A DNA stretch of 64,000 nt from the NCBI GenBank assembly GCA_033297205.1, contig MU859234.1, positions 1-64,000 on the forward strand, given 5' to 3'. Below, one piece after another: positions 33,732 through 44,970 of the stretch. The notes beneath the pieces were generated by a model. That model was not told the DNA's origin, ran no database searches, and saw only the letters and a program-made list of their open reading frames with translations. Made by a program: the position numbers and the translations under genes. The stretch is from Pseudoneurospora amorphoporcata. Taxonomy: Eukaryota > Ascomycota > Sordariomycetes > Sordariales > Sordariaceae. Position 1 is the stretch's first letter. The number at the start of each line of letters is the position of its first letter.

Positions 33732-33828
33732 CGACGCGAGCAGGATTTGAACCTGCGCCTCCGAAGAGATTTGATATGTTCGAATGATAATTCGAGTCAA
33801 ACACCTTAGGCCACTCGGTCATCGCGCC
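33732..33828 (-). tRNA. tRNA-Ser(CGA) with intron
   Basis: The acceptor stem GGCGCGA pairs with TCGCGTC, with discriminator G. The T arm is GCAGG-TTCAAAT-CCTGC. A long variable arm (CTCTTCGGAG hairpin) marks a class II tRNA. The anticodon stem TTTGA/TCAAA encloses a loop with anticodon CGA, interrupted after the purine 3' of the anticodon by a 15-nt intron that contains ATTCGAA, complementary to the anticodon region. CGA reads UCG serine codons. Confidence 0.93.
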
Positions 33829-34401
33829 TTTGAATTTGTTGAATCAATGCTTGTACTGTACAACCTATAAAGGCACAAAGAGTAGGTCGCAGTGGGAGCG
33901 GTCAATCCACTTGCAACCCATAACGATGCGCACCAAACCGTCAAATGAATCATCGTTGAGCTTCTCAAAAGTCAACTGGCATGAGGATTGATGCTTATAT
34001 ATGGTGGCAGTGTAACTTATTGTTGATCCGTTTGGGTTTACATGACGGGGTTGGGTGCATTGAGGTGGGCGGCGAGACCGTGAACAACCGAGGAGACAGA
34101 ACGAGAGCGCGGTGCCACAGATGCTTATAGAGACCTTCATTGTGGTTGCATGAGGAGAATCCAGAATGATGATAATGATATGCAAAATAGAAAGCCATTT
34201 TGAACGATAGATACGCTTGTGATTTTCATGTACAATTCTTCCTACACTACATCTTGCAACTCTATATGCAATCCATGTCCCATCCTTCTTAGGTATTCCT
34301 CCACAGCCGGTAGGGTATCAGACACATCTCCCTTTCCAGCCTTCACCTTGGGACGCTCCATGAACGAACCCCAGACAGATGCTGAATGCAACTCCCTCAA
34401 A
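33829..34401. other. Intergenic, no supported gene
   Basis: This stretch lies between tRNA-Ser (-) and the transporter gene (-). A small open frame at 33865-34185 (-) begins with a His/Ile-rich run and is not convincing. Confidence 0.5.
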
Positions 34402-35484
34402 TCACCTCCCACCCTTTTGTGTCTTACTCCTCAACTCAACAGCACTATACCACGCCGCGCCCGCCAGGGCAATCACCATACCGCAGCCATTCAAAAATCC
34501 AACCTGGACTCCAAACAACACAATACCCAACAGGATCGTCAAGCACTGCTTGATATTTCCGCACACCGTCATCGTCACCGCGCCCGCGACCTTGTTCGTC
34601 GAAAACGAGCTATAATTCAGACAAAACGCCAACAACCCATTACCCGCCAGCGTCAAGATCAGCGCCCCGGACGGGCCCTCGGGATTCTGCTCCCTGAAAC
34701 CAGCCAGCTCACCGCTAGCGATAGCGCACACCAGCGCCTGCGCGCAAGCCAGGGGCGACATGCGCAGGAGCGTTTCCAGGGGGCTAAGGGCCAAGGCGCC
34801 GGTCATGATCCGATTGGTGGCGACGGTCTTGACGACAGCCAAAATAACGCCCAGGAAGGTGAGGATAAAGCCGGCGGTGGTGAAGTAGTAATCACCGTAG
34901 GTGGCGAGGCCGACGCCTAGGATGAGCGGGATCAGAGACAAATAAGTGTCGCGCGGGTAAGAGCGGCCGTAGCGGAAGCGGTATATGAGCACGGCGAAGA
35001 AGGGGCAGGTTGAGCGCATGATCTGATGGAAGGGGATGGAGACCATGGCGAGAGAGACGTTGGAGGTGGCGATGTTGACGGTGAACAGAATCGAGAAGAG
35101 GAAGAGGACGACGTTTTGCTGGAGTGACAGCTTCGTGAGGGTGAATCGGCCTTGCAGGAGGAGGATGTAACACCCTATGGACGCCGAGCCGGCGTGGAGG
35201 GCCGTGAGAAGCCATGGGTAGGAGAACTGGTGATGAGGGTTAGCTTGGTGTCGTTGTACACATATGAGATGTAATGCCCAGTCGGAACTCACCTTGCCCA
35301 AGATGAGCTTGTTGTAAATTGTTAATGAAATGTTACATAGGAAGTAGACGGCCAAGTATAGGAGCTTGGTCGTGCCGGAGACTTCGTTTTCTGTCCTGGC
35401 CGTGGGACTGGGAGGCTGTGGGTTGAGAGGAACCTGAGCCTCCAGGTCCTCGTCCTTGTCCTTGAATGTTGGACTGGTAGACAT
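34402..35484 (-). CDS. TPT-family (DMT superfamily) sugar-phosphate / nucleotide-sugar transporter, 338 aa
   Basis: The exons are 35484-35293 and 35226-34402 on the minus strand. The 66-bp intron (GTGAGT...CACCAG, branch GCTAAC) is in frame and would otherwise read as 22 extra residues of atypical, His/Gln-rich sequence in a place where the family has none. The product has about ten hydrophobic helices, beginning LLYLAVYFLCNISLTIYNKLILGK (the typical TPT helix 1) and including SLAMVSIPFHQIMRSTCPFF and the conserved VATNRIM and FSTNKVAGAVTMTVCGNIKQ blocks. Members of this family (TPT/DUF250) move triose-phosphates or nucleotide sugars across Golgi or ER membranes. The substrate is not predictable here. 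The acidic Pro-rich N-terminus is cytosolic. Confidence 0.92.
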   Translation of the reverse strand: MSTSPTFKDKDEDLEAQVPLNPQPPSPTARTENEVSGTTKLLYLAVYFLCNISLTIYNKLILGKVSSDWALHLICVQRHQANPHHQFSYPWLLTALHAGSASIGCYILLLQGRFTLTKLSLQQNVVLFLFSILFTVNIATSNVSLAMVSIPFHQIMRSTCPFFAVLIYRFRYGRSYPRDTYLSLIPLILGVGLATYGDYYFTTAGFILTFLGVILAVVKTVATNRIMTGALALSPLETLLRMSPLACAQALVCAIASGELAGFREQNPEGPSGALILTLAGNGLLAFCLNYSSFSTNKVAGAVTMTVCGNIKQCLTILLGIVLFGVQVGFLNGCGMVIALAGAAWYSAVELRSKTQKGGR

Positions 35485-38140
35485 GGTTGATGGTGATATT
35501 GACCAGCCCGGTACTGATCAACCCGTTGGGTGATGGGAATAAGGTAATGTAATAAGACCCGGAAGGCTCCGTGTCAGATAGGACCGGAGTTATGGACTCT
35601 GAGACCGATGATAGCTCTCTCGGGATATTCTGCTGTCGAAGAATGACGCCGGGTAGGCAATGATGTAATGTGGATAGAGCGAGAGTATGAGTGAATGTGT
35701 GATGATACAAAAAAAGGAGAAAACGGGTCCAGCACAGATTGTAGGCTGAAACAGCGGTGGTAGTACGGTAAGATAACGCAAAACCTGACGGCTTGATGAG
35801 TGGTGTCGGTGAAAAAAGAGGTCAAGACAACAGGAACATTCCCGTGTGTGTGTTGTTTCTGGATAAGCCGTCCTCATATCACACGGTTGTCCAAAACATG
35901 AAGTCCGAAGCCCACGCAAGGAAACACGGCGGCTTCCCCACGATACACTAGCAAATTAGTGGCCGTCAAGGTTGGATAGCTCGGAGGTTACAGCGAAGGA
36001 GTCGGAGGGTCTGAGAAAAGATCGTCAATGAAAAGAGAAGGAATAGGAAAGGCCGTTGGGTACCACCGGAAACAGGAGGTCAGCAGAAAATAAAAAGAAG
36101 AAAGGCTCCCAGGTTCCAAGCCATGAGATGTGCTTGTTTTGTTGGAGGTTTCGGAAACGAGCACCACCAAGAACCAGAAAAGCTGCGGGGATTGCATGGA
36201 AAAGCGGCTGTTCCGGGTTCACTGAGCGCTTGCTGTGGGCATTTGATTTGGACGGCCAAGACCAGGCTGGCTAGGCTTGTTACGGGGAGAGGCTTGGCTT
36301 GGCTTGGAAACCTGAAGCCATGGCAGACATAATGGACCAAATTCCGGTGAGTGGATCAACAATCCAGGTTTGAATGGATGGTCCGCTGGATATCGAACGC
36401 TATTGTACCGTCAGCAATAAACTGATCCCGGCAACCAGGCTCGCTGGGGAATTCGGTTGGAGCATGTCCCCCTGTTTCCTCCTGCTGATTATCCATTCTA
36501 TGGTGAGAAGATGGTCAATTCTGCCTCTAGAGGTCGGGTGTGTGACTAGCACCAGAGAAGCACAATGGCCTCTGAATACCCCACAGGACCCTGAAGAATG
36601 CCACACGAAACCTCCCGTTCCGCACACTACTGTGATGCAACCGCCACAGCCCGATAGATCGAAATGTTTGGGTTGGACGACGATAGGTCAGGCTTCGGCA
36701 GTAACCGTTGTGCTGGACTCTTTCTCTGTACACCTACAGCTGCATAGGTGAATGGAGGTCGTCCAACTTGGCCGTTTTCCATCGTGTCCGACCTCCGCTC
36801 CGTGACCCGTCATTCTTCTATAGGTTTGCCTACCTCCCGTCGTTTCATGAAAAAGGCCTACTTTGAGTATGTTAGGCAACATTTTTTTTTAATCACCCAA
36901 CGAGAAGGTTACCCTTGACAAAAATCCAGGTCCACGGATACGAAAAGGTTGGGGTCGTGTGTGGAGGTGACCCGTGCAGCCATCAAACACAATCAAGGGT
37001 TACATGTACGTTGACCCAGTTTACTATCACGATGACGCGTAAAACCCTCCAACTCAACCACAACCTCCTGAGCCCTGCGAGCCGCCTCCTTCCCCCAACT
37101 GCACAAAAGCTGCAGCGGAGAGAGGGGCTGTTGCTACCACTTGTAGTTTAGATCCCCGGGTTGAACGCGCAATCGGACTTGGTCGTTTCCGTACTGTAAG
37201 TCTATATCTCAGCGAGCGGCGTTTCCTCCGCGCGCGGAAATAGAACAATATGTGTTAAACCCTTCTTTGACCTCGGATTGAGCTCGCTCCGATTGCTGAA
37301 TGGTTGTAGGTGCTTTTAGGTGCTGGCTGGTTGCAGAAGGGCGCTTGGTGATGCTTTGGGGATGGTTGGGGTCTTGGAGCTCGTGGTTACCTAGGGGCTG
37401 GGCAGTTTCTGGGCATGTGAGGGGAAATTCTTGGATATCGAATTTCCAGGTCAGTCAGTCAACTGGACAATGATGAGAGCGAACGAGATGAAACAGGTCC
37501 TGTCCTCCTCGATGACGGTTCTCAAGACTCGACAGGAGGCCTAAGGTATGGAAAGACGGACTAATGATTCGATCTCCGCTTTGTTCGAGACGAAGCATTA
37601 AAATGGAAATGGCAAATGAGTCTCCATACATCAATTCCCGATCATGCCTCCAGACAAGGGTCACTCGCTACACGACAAGATCTCGGATCCAGAGATTTGG
37701 AAGACGGAGCCGCCATTCGAGAAGGGGAAATGGACCCTGTTGTTGCGAATATCGATACCGGGTCACCCATGTTCCTCGTTTGATCACCTTCTCCCCCAGG
37801 CCAACGCCATTGATGCGACAGCTCTCCTGACCATGGCAAAAATTCATTTTGGGTTATCGGCTTCTGTCGTCAGGTTGCATGTGAAGACCAAATGTCGAGC
37901 CTCATGAAGGCAAAAATTATCCAGTGTCGATCAGAATTGCTGTACTACCGGTAGACAAACACATGTAGCCCTGGGATCAGTCAGAGCGAAAACCCGCGCC
38001 CAGTATGTGTGAACATCTAACGACCGCTTCCTTTATAGCAAAAACTCCAAAGATGCAAGATTAGATGCAACGTGTACTATACAAACATAACAAGATGCGT
38101 CTCCTTTGCTTGGTGCATCCTGTCTTGAGAGCAATTAAGT
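35485..38140. other. Gene-poor interval of 2.7 kb
   Basis: It is the upstream region of the transporter gene and the 3' flank of the GT34 gene, both on the minus strand. Open frames at 36374-36751 (+), 37564-37907 (+) and several on the minus strand lack motifs and plausible splicing. No repeat of note. Confidence 0.5.
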
Positions 38141-39635
38141 CTAGTGCCCGCCCGCGCTAGCCTCCTCCTTGGCCTTCCTCTCCTGTTCCTCCTTCTCCAG
38201 CTTTACCTTAGCCTCCTTCTCCTTCTCCTCCTTTTCCTTGCGCTCCTTCTCTTCCTTGTCCTTCCTTTCTTGCTCCTTCTTCTTCTTTTCCTCCTCGATC
38301 GCCGATGCGGCCCTCTCCTTGGTCAACTTCTTGTTCTGCTCGTACCAGAACTTGTCGACTTCATGCTTCAGGACGTCCTTGGTCGTCTTGTTGGCCCACT
38401 CGGGCAGCTCCTGCTCGGCACGTTCCACCCAGGGCCCCATCCAGCTGTCGCGCACGTACGAGGTTCCCGCAAAGTGCACAATCATGTCACCCTGCATCAC
38501 CTTCCACTTCTGGACCTTGCCGCCGTGACCGTCGTCGTAAACCTCGTTCGTGCCCTTATCAAACTGCTCCTCCAGCATAGGCTTGCCAAAGAGCCAGGTA
38601 CCGTTCTTGAAGAAGGCATTGTTGACGGGGAGCGAGTTGAACCAGCGGATCGGCACGTCAACCCAATGATCTCGGCCAGCCATGGGTGTCTGCGCCAGAG
38701 GAGAGGCCTTGTCGGTAAGCAAGAATTGGAAGGCGCTTTGGTCGCGGAATCGGTCGGTCTTCATGCGCTCCGAGTTATAGATGGGGTAAGCGAGCACGGC
38801 CGACAGGAAGGAGACAGACCACGGGCTAACGCGGAAGGCGAAGACACCCGAGTTGAGACCGTCCCAGTTGGACGAGATGACGAGGTCGACATTCGAGAGA
38901 CCCTTAGCATCCTCGGGCGGGAGGAAGAGCTCTAGAGGGGTGTAAGGGTTCATGACTACCGTGTCGGCGTCGAACCAGCTGTTACGTGAGAAAGAATATT
39001 AGTTTTTTTTTGGTGCCCAATTACCACTGCCCATCCAACAAGATGACGGCTTCCGTAGAGAATACTTACAAAACCCACTTCAACCTCTCCTCCTCAGGCT
39101 TCTCCAGCTCTGCGACAATGATGGAAAGCAGATAGGCGGGCTTGGTCCATGCGCCCTTGGGGCGGCCGGCGCGGTCGTTCTCGATCAAACTGCTGACCGC
39201 CTGGTTCAAGGCGATGTAATGATGGTAGCCATGTTCGCGGTTATGGCGTTCATGCGTCTGCATTGCACGGTGGATAACATCGACGTCGAGGGCGTTAGCC
39301 GCAACGGTGACCTTGGCCACGCGAGAGGTCTTCACAGGTGGTTTCTCATGCTCGGCGGGCTGGTTCATGGGTGGCGGCGGGGTATAGATCGCCGGAACAT
39401 CGGGGCCGGAACCGGCGGGAACGGAGTGGTCGACATTTTGGTTGTCGTTGTTGATGGTGTTTGGTTGTTGCGGCTCAGACTTGGGAGCACCGTGGGGGGG
39501 CACCTCGGAGCTTATACCGCCGCTGGTGAAGCTGGAGTTGTGAAAGGTGATGAGCCAGAGCCAGAGACAGCCAAGCACGGCTAGGACACTGATAATCCTC
39601 AGGGGCCGTTGGGCCTGGAAGTTGCTTAGAATCAT
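38141..39635 (-). CDS. GT34-family Golgi glycosyltransferase with charged C-terminal tail, 467 aa
   Basis: The exons are 39635-39070 and 38978-38141 on the minus strand, with a 91-bp intron, giving 468 codons. It is a type II membrane protein: a short cytosolic N-terminus, a signal anchor at about 14-31 (IISVLAVLGCLWLWLITF) and a Pro-rich stem. The catalytic domain has the nucleotide-sugar and metal-binding DxD at Asp192-Ala-Asp194 (WVFWFDADTVVMNP, made across the splice site), then NWDGLNSGVFAFRVSPWS and FRDQSAFQFLL. This is the fungal galactosyl/mannosyltransferase family GMA12/MNN10 (GT34), which elongates N-glycan outer chains or galactomannan in the Golgi. The last 75 or so residues are an unusual Lys/Glu coiled coil made of KEEKE-type repeats. 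The ATG at 39635 is the first in frame. Confidence 0.93.
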
Positions 39636-41924
39636 GGCGGAAGAATGGCACAGGCGCTGACCCAACTCTTCCTCATGTTGCGATGAGAAAAGCTCAAGGG
39701 ACAGGTGAGACCGCGAAAGAGTTCAAGGACAGAGACAGCGGATTCGGGATCCGGAAAGGAGGAGCCACGGCCACAGAAAAAGATGGGGAATTCCGAGAAA
39801 GGCGGTCGTTGAAGAAGTCATCCATGCCTGCTCAACCTTTATCGGTCCCAGAGCAGGCCGGGATCGTCACTTGGCATTTCTCCCAGAATGATTTGTCTCC
39901 CAGTCTCCGTATCAAGGGTCTTGGCAGGAGTGGGTTTTAAAGGTGGGCTGCCTCATGGCCAAGCGAAGGTGAAGAGGTTTGGCTCGGATTTGGACATTCG
40001 GCTGTCAGAAGCTGTCTCGCTATCCTGACGATAGCCAAGGAAGACAACGCTCCAATCAAGCCCCCTGGACAGTGGACAGCAAGGGGACGATGGCCTCTGT
40101 TGTTCGACAAAAGGGTTCTTCCTTTCCCTCCTTCAGGTTGCGCTGTCGCTATGTCAGCATGTGCGCCCACTGCCGGTGAGAAACACGTAACCAGGCAGAA
40201 CATTCGATGGGAAGTGCTCGGAAGGGAAGCTGTGCAACTTTCCCACCTCTCCAGGTCAAACGTTCATGTCTGGAATGCCGCATTGCCGACGGGACCATCC
40301 TGTTGTTCAATTCTGCTGAGACGACCTCCCGTTCTGTACGGCTGACAGCGGCTCCCCGTCCAATCCAGGGACAGATTTATATGGCACTACATGCCTGTGG
40401 TGGTACCTTTGAGGTAGTGCGGGTATGTGCGGTAAACAGACCCAAAACTGACATGACTCAAGGTTGTCGTTGAGTGAGAGGTTTGATCCGTTTTTTTTCT
40501 TCTTCTTTTACATGGTATTCCAAAGAACGATGCTCTGTTCTCAAAAGTGTGGACGACGAGATTCATCATTTCGATGTTTTGATGGATGAGGTTGTTCGTT
40601 GCTGAGGTTCCCGTCATCGGCCGTCCCTTCCTTTCCAGCGGTACTAACAGGGAACTTACAGCGGATGAGGGATGCCGGTATAGGGGCAGGACGCGCGTAA
40701 GATAGTGGGGCTCTTGGCGCTGATGGCGTTGCCTGGCCGAACAACTCCAATGCGACCGTCATCGATTAATTAAAGACAGCCATCTTCTGAAAGCAAACTT
40801 CACGACGATGATGAGGCTCTGGTCTCACCTCCCGGCCATACTTATCTTGAGTACCGTGAATCAAGAGGGGTCACAATGAGCGTTCGGCCCCCCAACCCCC
40901 TCTCCTCTTCCCCCCTCCAGGCATGTGCTTGTTGGCGATGCTATGTAGGTGAGGTCTCAGGAGATACCAATATCTGCATTTGGCAAACCCACAAAGATCA
41001 GGAGCAACCCTCTAAACGAAAGTCCGTACGTGATACGGCAGCGGACCGGAACCGACGAGCAAACCAAACCGTGCCGCCAGAACAAGACCGTCTTAGCCAC
41101 TGTAAATTTCCACCGTCAACCCCATCTACACGGCTTGAGAGAGTCTTTCAGGGGCGACGCCCGCATCCTGGAATGTCGTTGGAGGAAAACCATCTCAGTG
41201 GAACCTCATCGTCATCGGGCCCGAAGCGTTCGAGCAAGCGGCAGTCGACAAGTGTTGAAAATGGCCATGTCCCCGATTGCAAGGTGCGGACGGGACGGAT
41301 GGCAACGGAGGTCAACTCCGAACCCGACCTAAACGGCGGTTATAAGCTCGGAGGCACATGATAATTTCAGGACAGAAGTCTGTGGTGAGCCTTCGATACT
41401 TTGCGTCGTGACGGTTTCTTCAACCGTTTCCTCCGTATCGCGGGCTTCCTGGGAGAAGAAGCGGCTACAGGAGTCAGCAACTTCAACTTCTCCTATATGG
41501 AAAAACACCAGGCTCCTGTATGAGGGGCTGGGCGCCTTGCTCGAGTTCGAAACATCCCATGTCGACGGCAAAAGAGGGTTATGTTTGATGGTCAAACGCG
41601 GCCATGGGACCCGGAGAATACTATTCAACTTGGTGGCCGTGTTGATGCCTTCACCCGCTCACGCAAGCTGTCTGTCACTCGACAAGGTCCCTTCTCAGAC
41701 TGGGTTGCTTAATCTATTCTGTCAGCAGTCTCCAGTGAGATGAGAAATTTGTTGCTTGGTATGAGAAAGTCGTTGTGCTTACTATGATTATGACGATACT
41801 TGCGTCGAAGGACGTGTGTCTTCAAGTCAGTTGGGTAGACGATCGAGAACAATGGGGGTTTGCGCATCGGCGAATAGGCATATAAGGTCTACGTCCTCAA
41901 CAAAAACGTATCAAGCTCCTCATA
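39636..41924. other. Gene-poor interval of 2.3 kb
   Basis: I see no supported gene. Open frames at 40876-41361 (+) and 41329-41628 (-) overlap each other and have no motifs. GC content is normal. Confidence 0.5.
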
Positions 41925-41995
41925 GCGCCAGTGGTTTAGTGGTAAAATCCATCGTTGCCATCGATGGGCCCCGCGTTCGATTCGCGGCTGGCGCA
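41925..41995 (+). tRNA. tRNA-Gly(GCC)
   Basis: The acceptor stem GCGCCAG pairs with CTGGCGC, with discriminator A. The D loop is TGGTTTAGTGGTA, the anticodon arm CATCG-TTGCCAT-CGATG with anticodon GCC, and the T arm CGCG-TTCGATT-CGCG. It is 71 bp with no intron. Confidence 0.96.
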
Positions 41996-42500
41996 AGGCA
42001 AAATTTTCTTTTTGCCAGTATCTTTTGACTTCGCTCTTGCTCAAGGGGCACAGAATTCCTTCCACTAGGTTGTTTTATTTTACGAGGTTTGTTCTTTTTG
42101 TGTGTTCTTCCTTCTCCTCTGTATCTCACATCGAAGTTGTGTTGTCAAGACAAAGGAAGCGGTCACCTTGCAGTGATCATCCCGCTTCGGGCCGTCCGAT
42201 GCTTCAGTTTCGACCACGGTACTTTCTGCCGTGCCCTCAGTTCGTTGAACCGGGACTGGCTTCTCTTTTTTCCTTTTTTCCTTTTTTTTTTTTTTTTTTT
42301 CTCCCCATCATGCGATCGTCTAAAGATTACGTGCCCCTGGGTAAAGTGATTGGTGATAAGGATTATGAGAAGCTGATGAGGTGAGCTCCGAGCTCCTTCT
42401 CACCCCACCGCTGCCGCTTGTACAATGTCACATCAAAATGGGGTTCTCGGGGTCTGCGATCGTCGTCATGGAACAGTGGGCCTGTGCCCGCCCACCCAAT
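41996..42500. other. Intergenic, pyrimidine tract
   Basis: This is the downstream region of tRNA-Gly. It contains a long T-rich run (about 42262-42303, with T18). A short frame after the run (42310-42384) ends before a GTGAGC but connects to nothing. No gene is seen. Confidence 0.55.
42004..42013 (+). terminator. Pol III terminator of tRNA-Gly
   Basis: TTTT-C-TTTTT follows the tRNA 3' end by eight bases. Confidence 0.7.
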
Positions 42501-42538
42501 CAGGGTGTGTTCGGCAAACCTGGAAATGGCTTTCTGAA
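42501..42538 (+). repeat. Left terminal inverted repeat
   Basis: It includes the core GTTCGGCAAACCTGGAA that recurs in inverted form at the right end of the element. Confidence 0.75.
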
Positions 42539-42844
42539 ATGAAACTTTCAGTGGGTGCTGCGCGGGCTGTCCTGAATCTGGGCTAGGAATTGAATTTCAG
42601 AATCAAATTTCAGCAGTTCTTGGATCCTGAAATAGTTTTTTTTTTTTAAAAAAATTCTAAGGAAATAGTACCTTGTAATTGGTAGGTTGGGGCAATTGTG
42701 GAGCAAGCCGTTCATAAAGCTGGATTTCCGCCCGGAAACCTTTCAGATTACTCGAACGCGATTCTGAAATGGATCTTTCTGAAGATTTCCCAACAAATAA
42801 ATTCTTAATACTCGAACAGGTTTCTGAACTTGGGTTTCTGAACT

Positions 42845-42883
42845 TTTCAGAAGGCCACTTCCAGGTTTGCCGAACGCACGCTA
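42845..42883 (-). repeat. Right terminal inverted repeat
   Basis: It contains TTCCAGGTTTGCCGAAC, the exact inverse of the left core. Confidence 0.75.
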
Positions 42884-44315
42884 AATGTCAACAACAACAA
42901 AAAGCACCACATACTGAAAATCAGCGCGACGACCACCGGGTTACACACGATGCGTCTTTATTTCACCTGTTTTGTTCAATAAAGAAAAGCGCGCTGAAGA
43001 TTTCTTCAGCTGCATTCCCGCACTAATTAACGCCGTCTTTCATACACGCTCAACGACTTCGTTATGATCAAGTCCATCACCCCTCACGGCGCTTTGGTGC
43101 AGCAGCTTTGTTGATGCAACTGCTATCGCGGACCTCGAGATCAACTCCAGGCGGCTACGAACCAACATTTGACGATGTCAACATGATCACTCAGCATATA
43201 CTGTACTCGAATCCCGATATTACTCGCTTTTTGACGGCCTAACTCTTATTCGAATCATCGCTTTACCCCACCTCAGAACGTTGGCCGACCAAAGCCTGGA
43301 CTGGACGTTTCTCGAACAATCGTGGTGGTTCATATCCGGAGCTTCATTTGCAGCCACCGGAACAGTCGCCGAGCAGCACCTTCAAGGCGCCCAACTCTTG
43401 GCTGGACCTAGGGGAGTTACCATTTTGAACTCGAAGCTGGTCAGGAACGAATTACCATCACCTCACCAAGTGACGACCAGGTACGGATATCATCACGAGC
43501 CAGTGCTATGATCAGAGAAGGAAGACGACCACGACGACGAAAACGGAAGAAGAAGAAGAAATGCCCCACTCAACGCTAGAATATTGCAGGAGGTGCAGGG
43601 ATATGAGACCTATCGGACACATAGAGCACGGCAAGCTGGGTCGTGCTACGAACAGGGGAGAGGCATTCGGAGGAGGGGGGTTCGAAAGTGCGACGGCTAC
43701 TGGTCCTAGAGGTACTACTCGGCTTCCTCCAAGTATGATCAGGCAGGATGCGACTGTTGGTCAGTCTTGAGGACGCGTGCTACGTGCACGTTGGGAAGCG
43801 TCACCAGAAGGAGCACGGAGGGCAACACGACACTACTTGCGTTGGGTATTATCAGCTGGGTATTGCCAGTTGGGTATGGAGTTGATTATGTTCAGAATAT
43901 CACGAGAATCATGGAAACCAAACCTCTGTCGGAGCTCTGAACCGAGGGAACGCTCAGTCTCTGGTTGACAGGGAATTATTAGAGGATAGGACGCAGGTCC
44001 ATAAAATTGGATTGTCGACACATCTGGAGTTCGATGGATGGGATTGGGTCTGTCACAGTATTTATACACACAACAGGATCATGGTCCGGAATTTTGTACG
44101 CGTGGTCTACTCAAGCTGACATATAGCGTGTCACATCACCAAGTCAAAAAAAAGGACACGGCAAGTCAGCTATACTTCACTTTTCATTCAGTGAATAATT
44201 AAGCCAGTTCATGTTCATAACATCATTATACATGATACAGATCCCAACAGTTCTCCAACAACATATCGTACAATCTCACTCCCTTCCTTCCTTCGATGAT
44301 CACCATTCAACCTCT
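42884..44315. other. Intergenic, no supported gene
   Basis: Short open frames (43281-43511, 43561-43770, 43777-43968, all +) have no recognised motifs. A GAAGAAGAAGAA microsatellite lies near 43546-43561. Confidence 0.5.
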
Positions 44316-44970
44316 TCACTTGTTCTCAGTAGCGACCCTCTGCGCCGTCTCAGGCTGGCTATGCTCCGCACCAAGCGCATTATATCCGCCCTCGCCCGTG
44401 TGATCCGTCACACCACGCATACCCCTCTCGATACCCTCCGGCTTGTCAGCGACCAGCGCGCGGACCTTGGAGTCGACGGTCTCGGCGTGCTTGTCGGTGG
44501 CGCCGACGCCTTCGAGCCCGGAGCGCTCGGCCTTGCGCTTGCCGGCCTTCATGCCGTGCAGCTCGCGGCTCGTCTGGCCCTGCATCGGCTTACCGTACTG
44601 CGTCTGGTTGTGGACGGACTGGCTGGTGGAACCGGGGAAGGCGTCAAGCGGCCCTGTACGCGAGGACGGGTCGACGTCCGGGTTGAGAGCCTGGCCAGGG
44701 GTGGCGTGGATGGGGTTCGCATGGTATGAGTCCTTCTCCGGAGCGGTGCCCGGTGCTGCTGTCTTGGCGTGGAACTCGGGGACGGCTTCGTTGCCTACTT
44801 GTTGGCCGAGTTGGTGCTGTTGGGTGGGCATGTTTGGTTAGCGACGTTAAAGCCTCAAGGTAAGTCATGTTTGGACTGATACTTACGCCGGATGTGGTTC
44901 TGGGCTCAGCTGGGGGGACGCTGGAGTGGAACTGGCCCTGGTTGGTAACGGAATCGGGGTTGGCGGACAT
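44316..44970 (-). CDS. Small disordered conserved-type protein, 194 aa
   Basis: The exons are 44970-44887 (28 codons, starting MSANPDSVTNQGQFHSSVPP) and 44816-44316 (167 codons with stop), with a 70-bp intron (GTAAGT...CAACAG) containing a GCTAAC branch site. The product is hydrophilic, rich in Gly, Gln, His, Thr and Lys, without transmembrane segments or Cys, and looks wholly disordered. A basic patch reads GMKAGKRKAERSGLEG. The composition resembles stress- or desiccation-induced hydrophilins, but I do not recognise a named family and assign no function. Its coding frame is supported by good codon use and by the intron joining two frames cleanly. Confidence 0.78.

Larger units (their letters stand above)
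42501..42883. mobile_element. MITE-like element with about 38-bp terminal inverted repeats
   Basis: The left end reads CAGGGTGTGTTCGGCAAACC then TGGAAATGGCTTTCTGAAA. The reverse complement of the right end reads TAGCGTGCGTTCGGCAAACC then TGGAAGTGGCCTTCTGAAA. The two agree at all but a handful of positions, mostly transitions. The 383-bp interior has no open frame of note, is AT-rich in the middle and carries several TTCTGAAA and ACTCGAAC sub-repeats near the right end. This is the build of a miniature inverted-repeat transposable element. The YAGNG start resembles hAT ends, but no 8-bp duplication is seen; only AAT flanks both sides. Confidence 0.75.

Noticed and set aside
38144..38935. 263-codon Leu-rich open frame, plus strand, antisense to GT34 exon 2
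   Set aside because: It is the reverse of Lys/Glu repeat codons, so it reads as poly-Leu; no real membrane-protein pattern is present.
40876..41361. 161-codon open frame before tRNA-Gly
   Set aside because: Overlaps another open frame on the opposite strand; both have random-like composition and no recognisable family feature.
42310..42384. Short frame after a T18 pyrimidine tract, ending just before GTGAGC, like an internal exon
   Set aside because: I could not connect it to any upstream or downstream coding exon, and the tract lies between a tRNA gene and a MITE.
42493..42891. 8-bp hAT-type target-site duplication around the MITE
   Set aside because: The 8-mers CACCCAAT and AATGTCAA differ; only AAT is shared, which may be chance.
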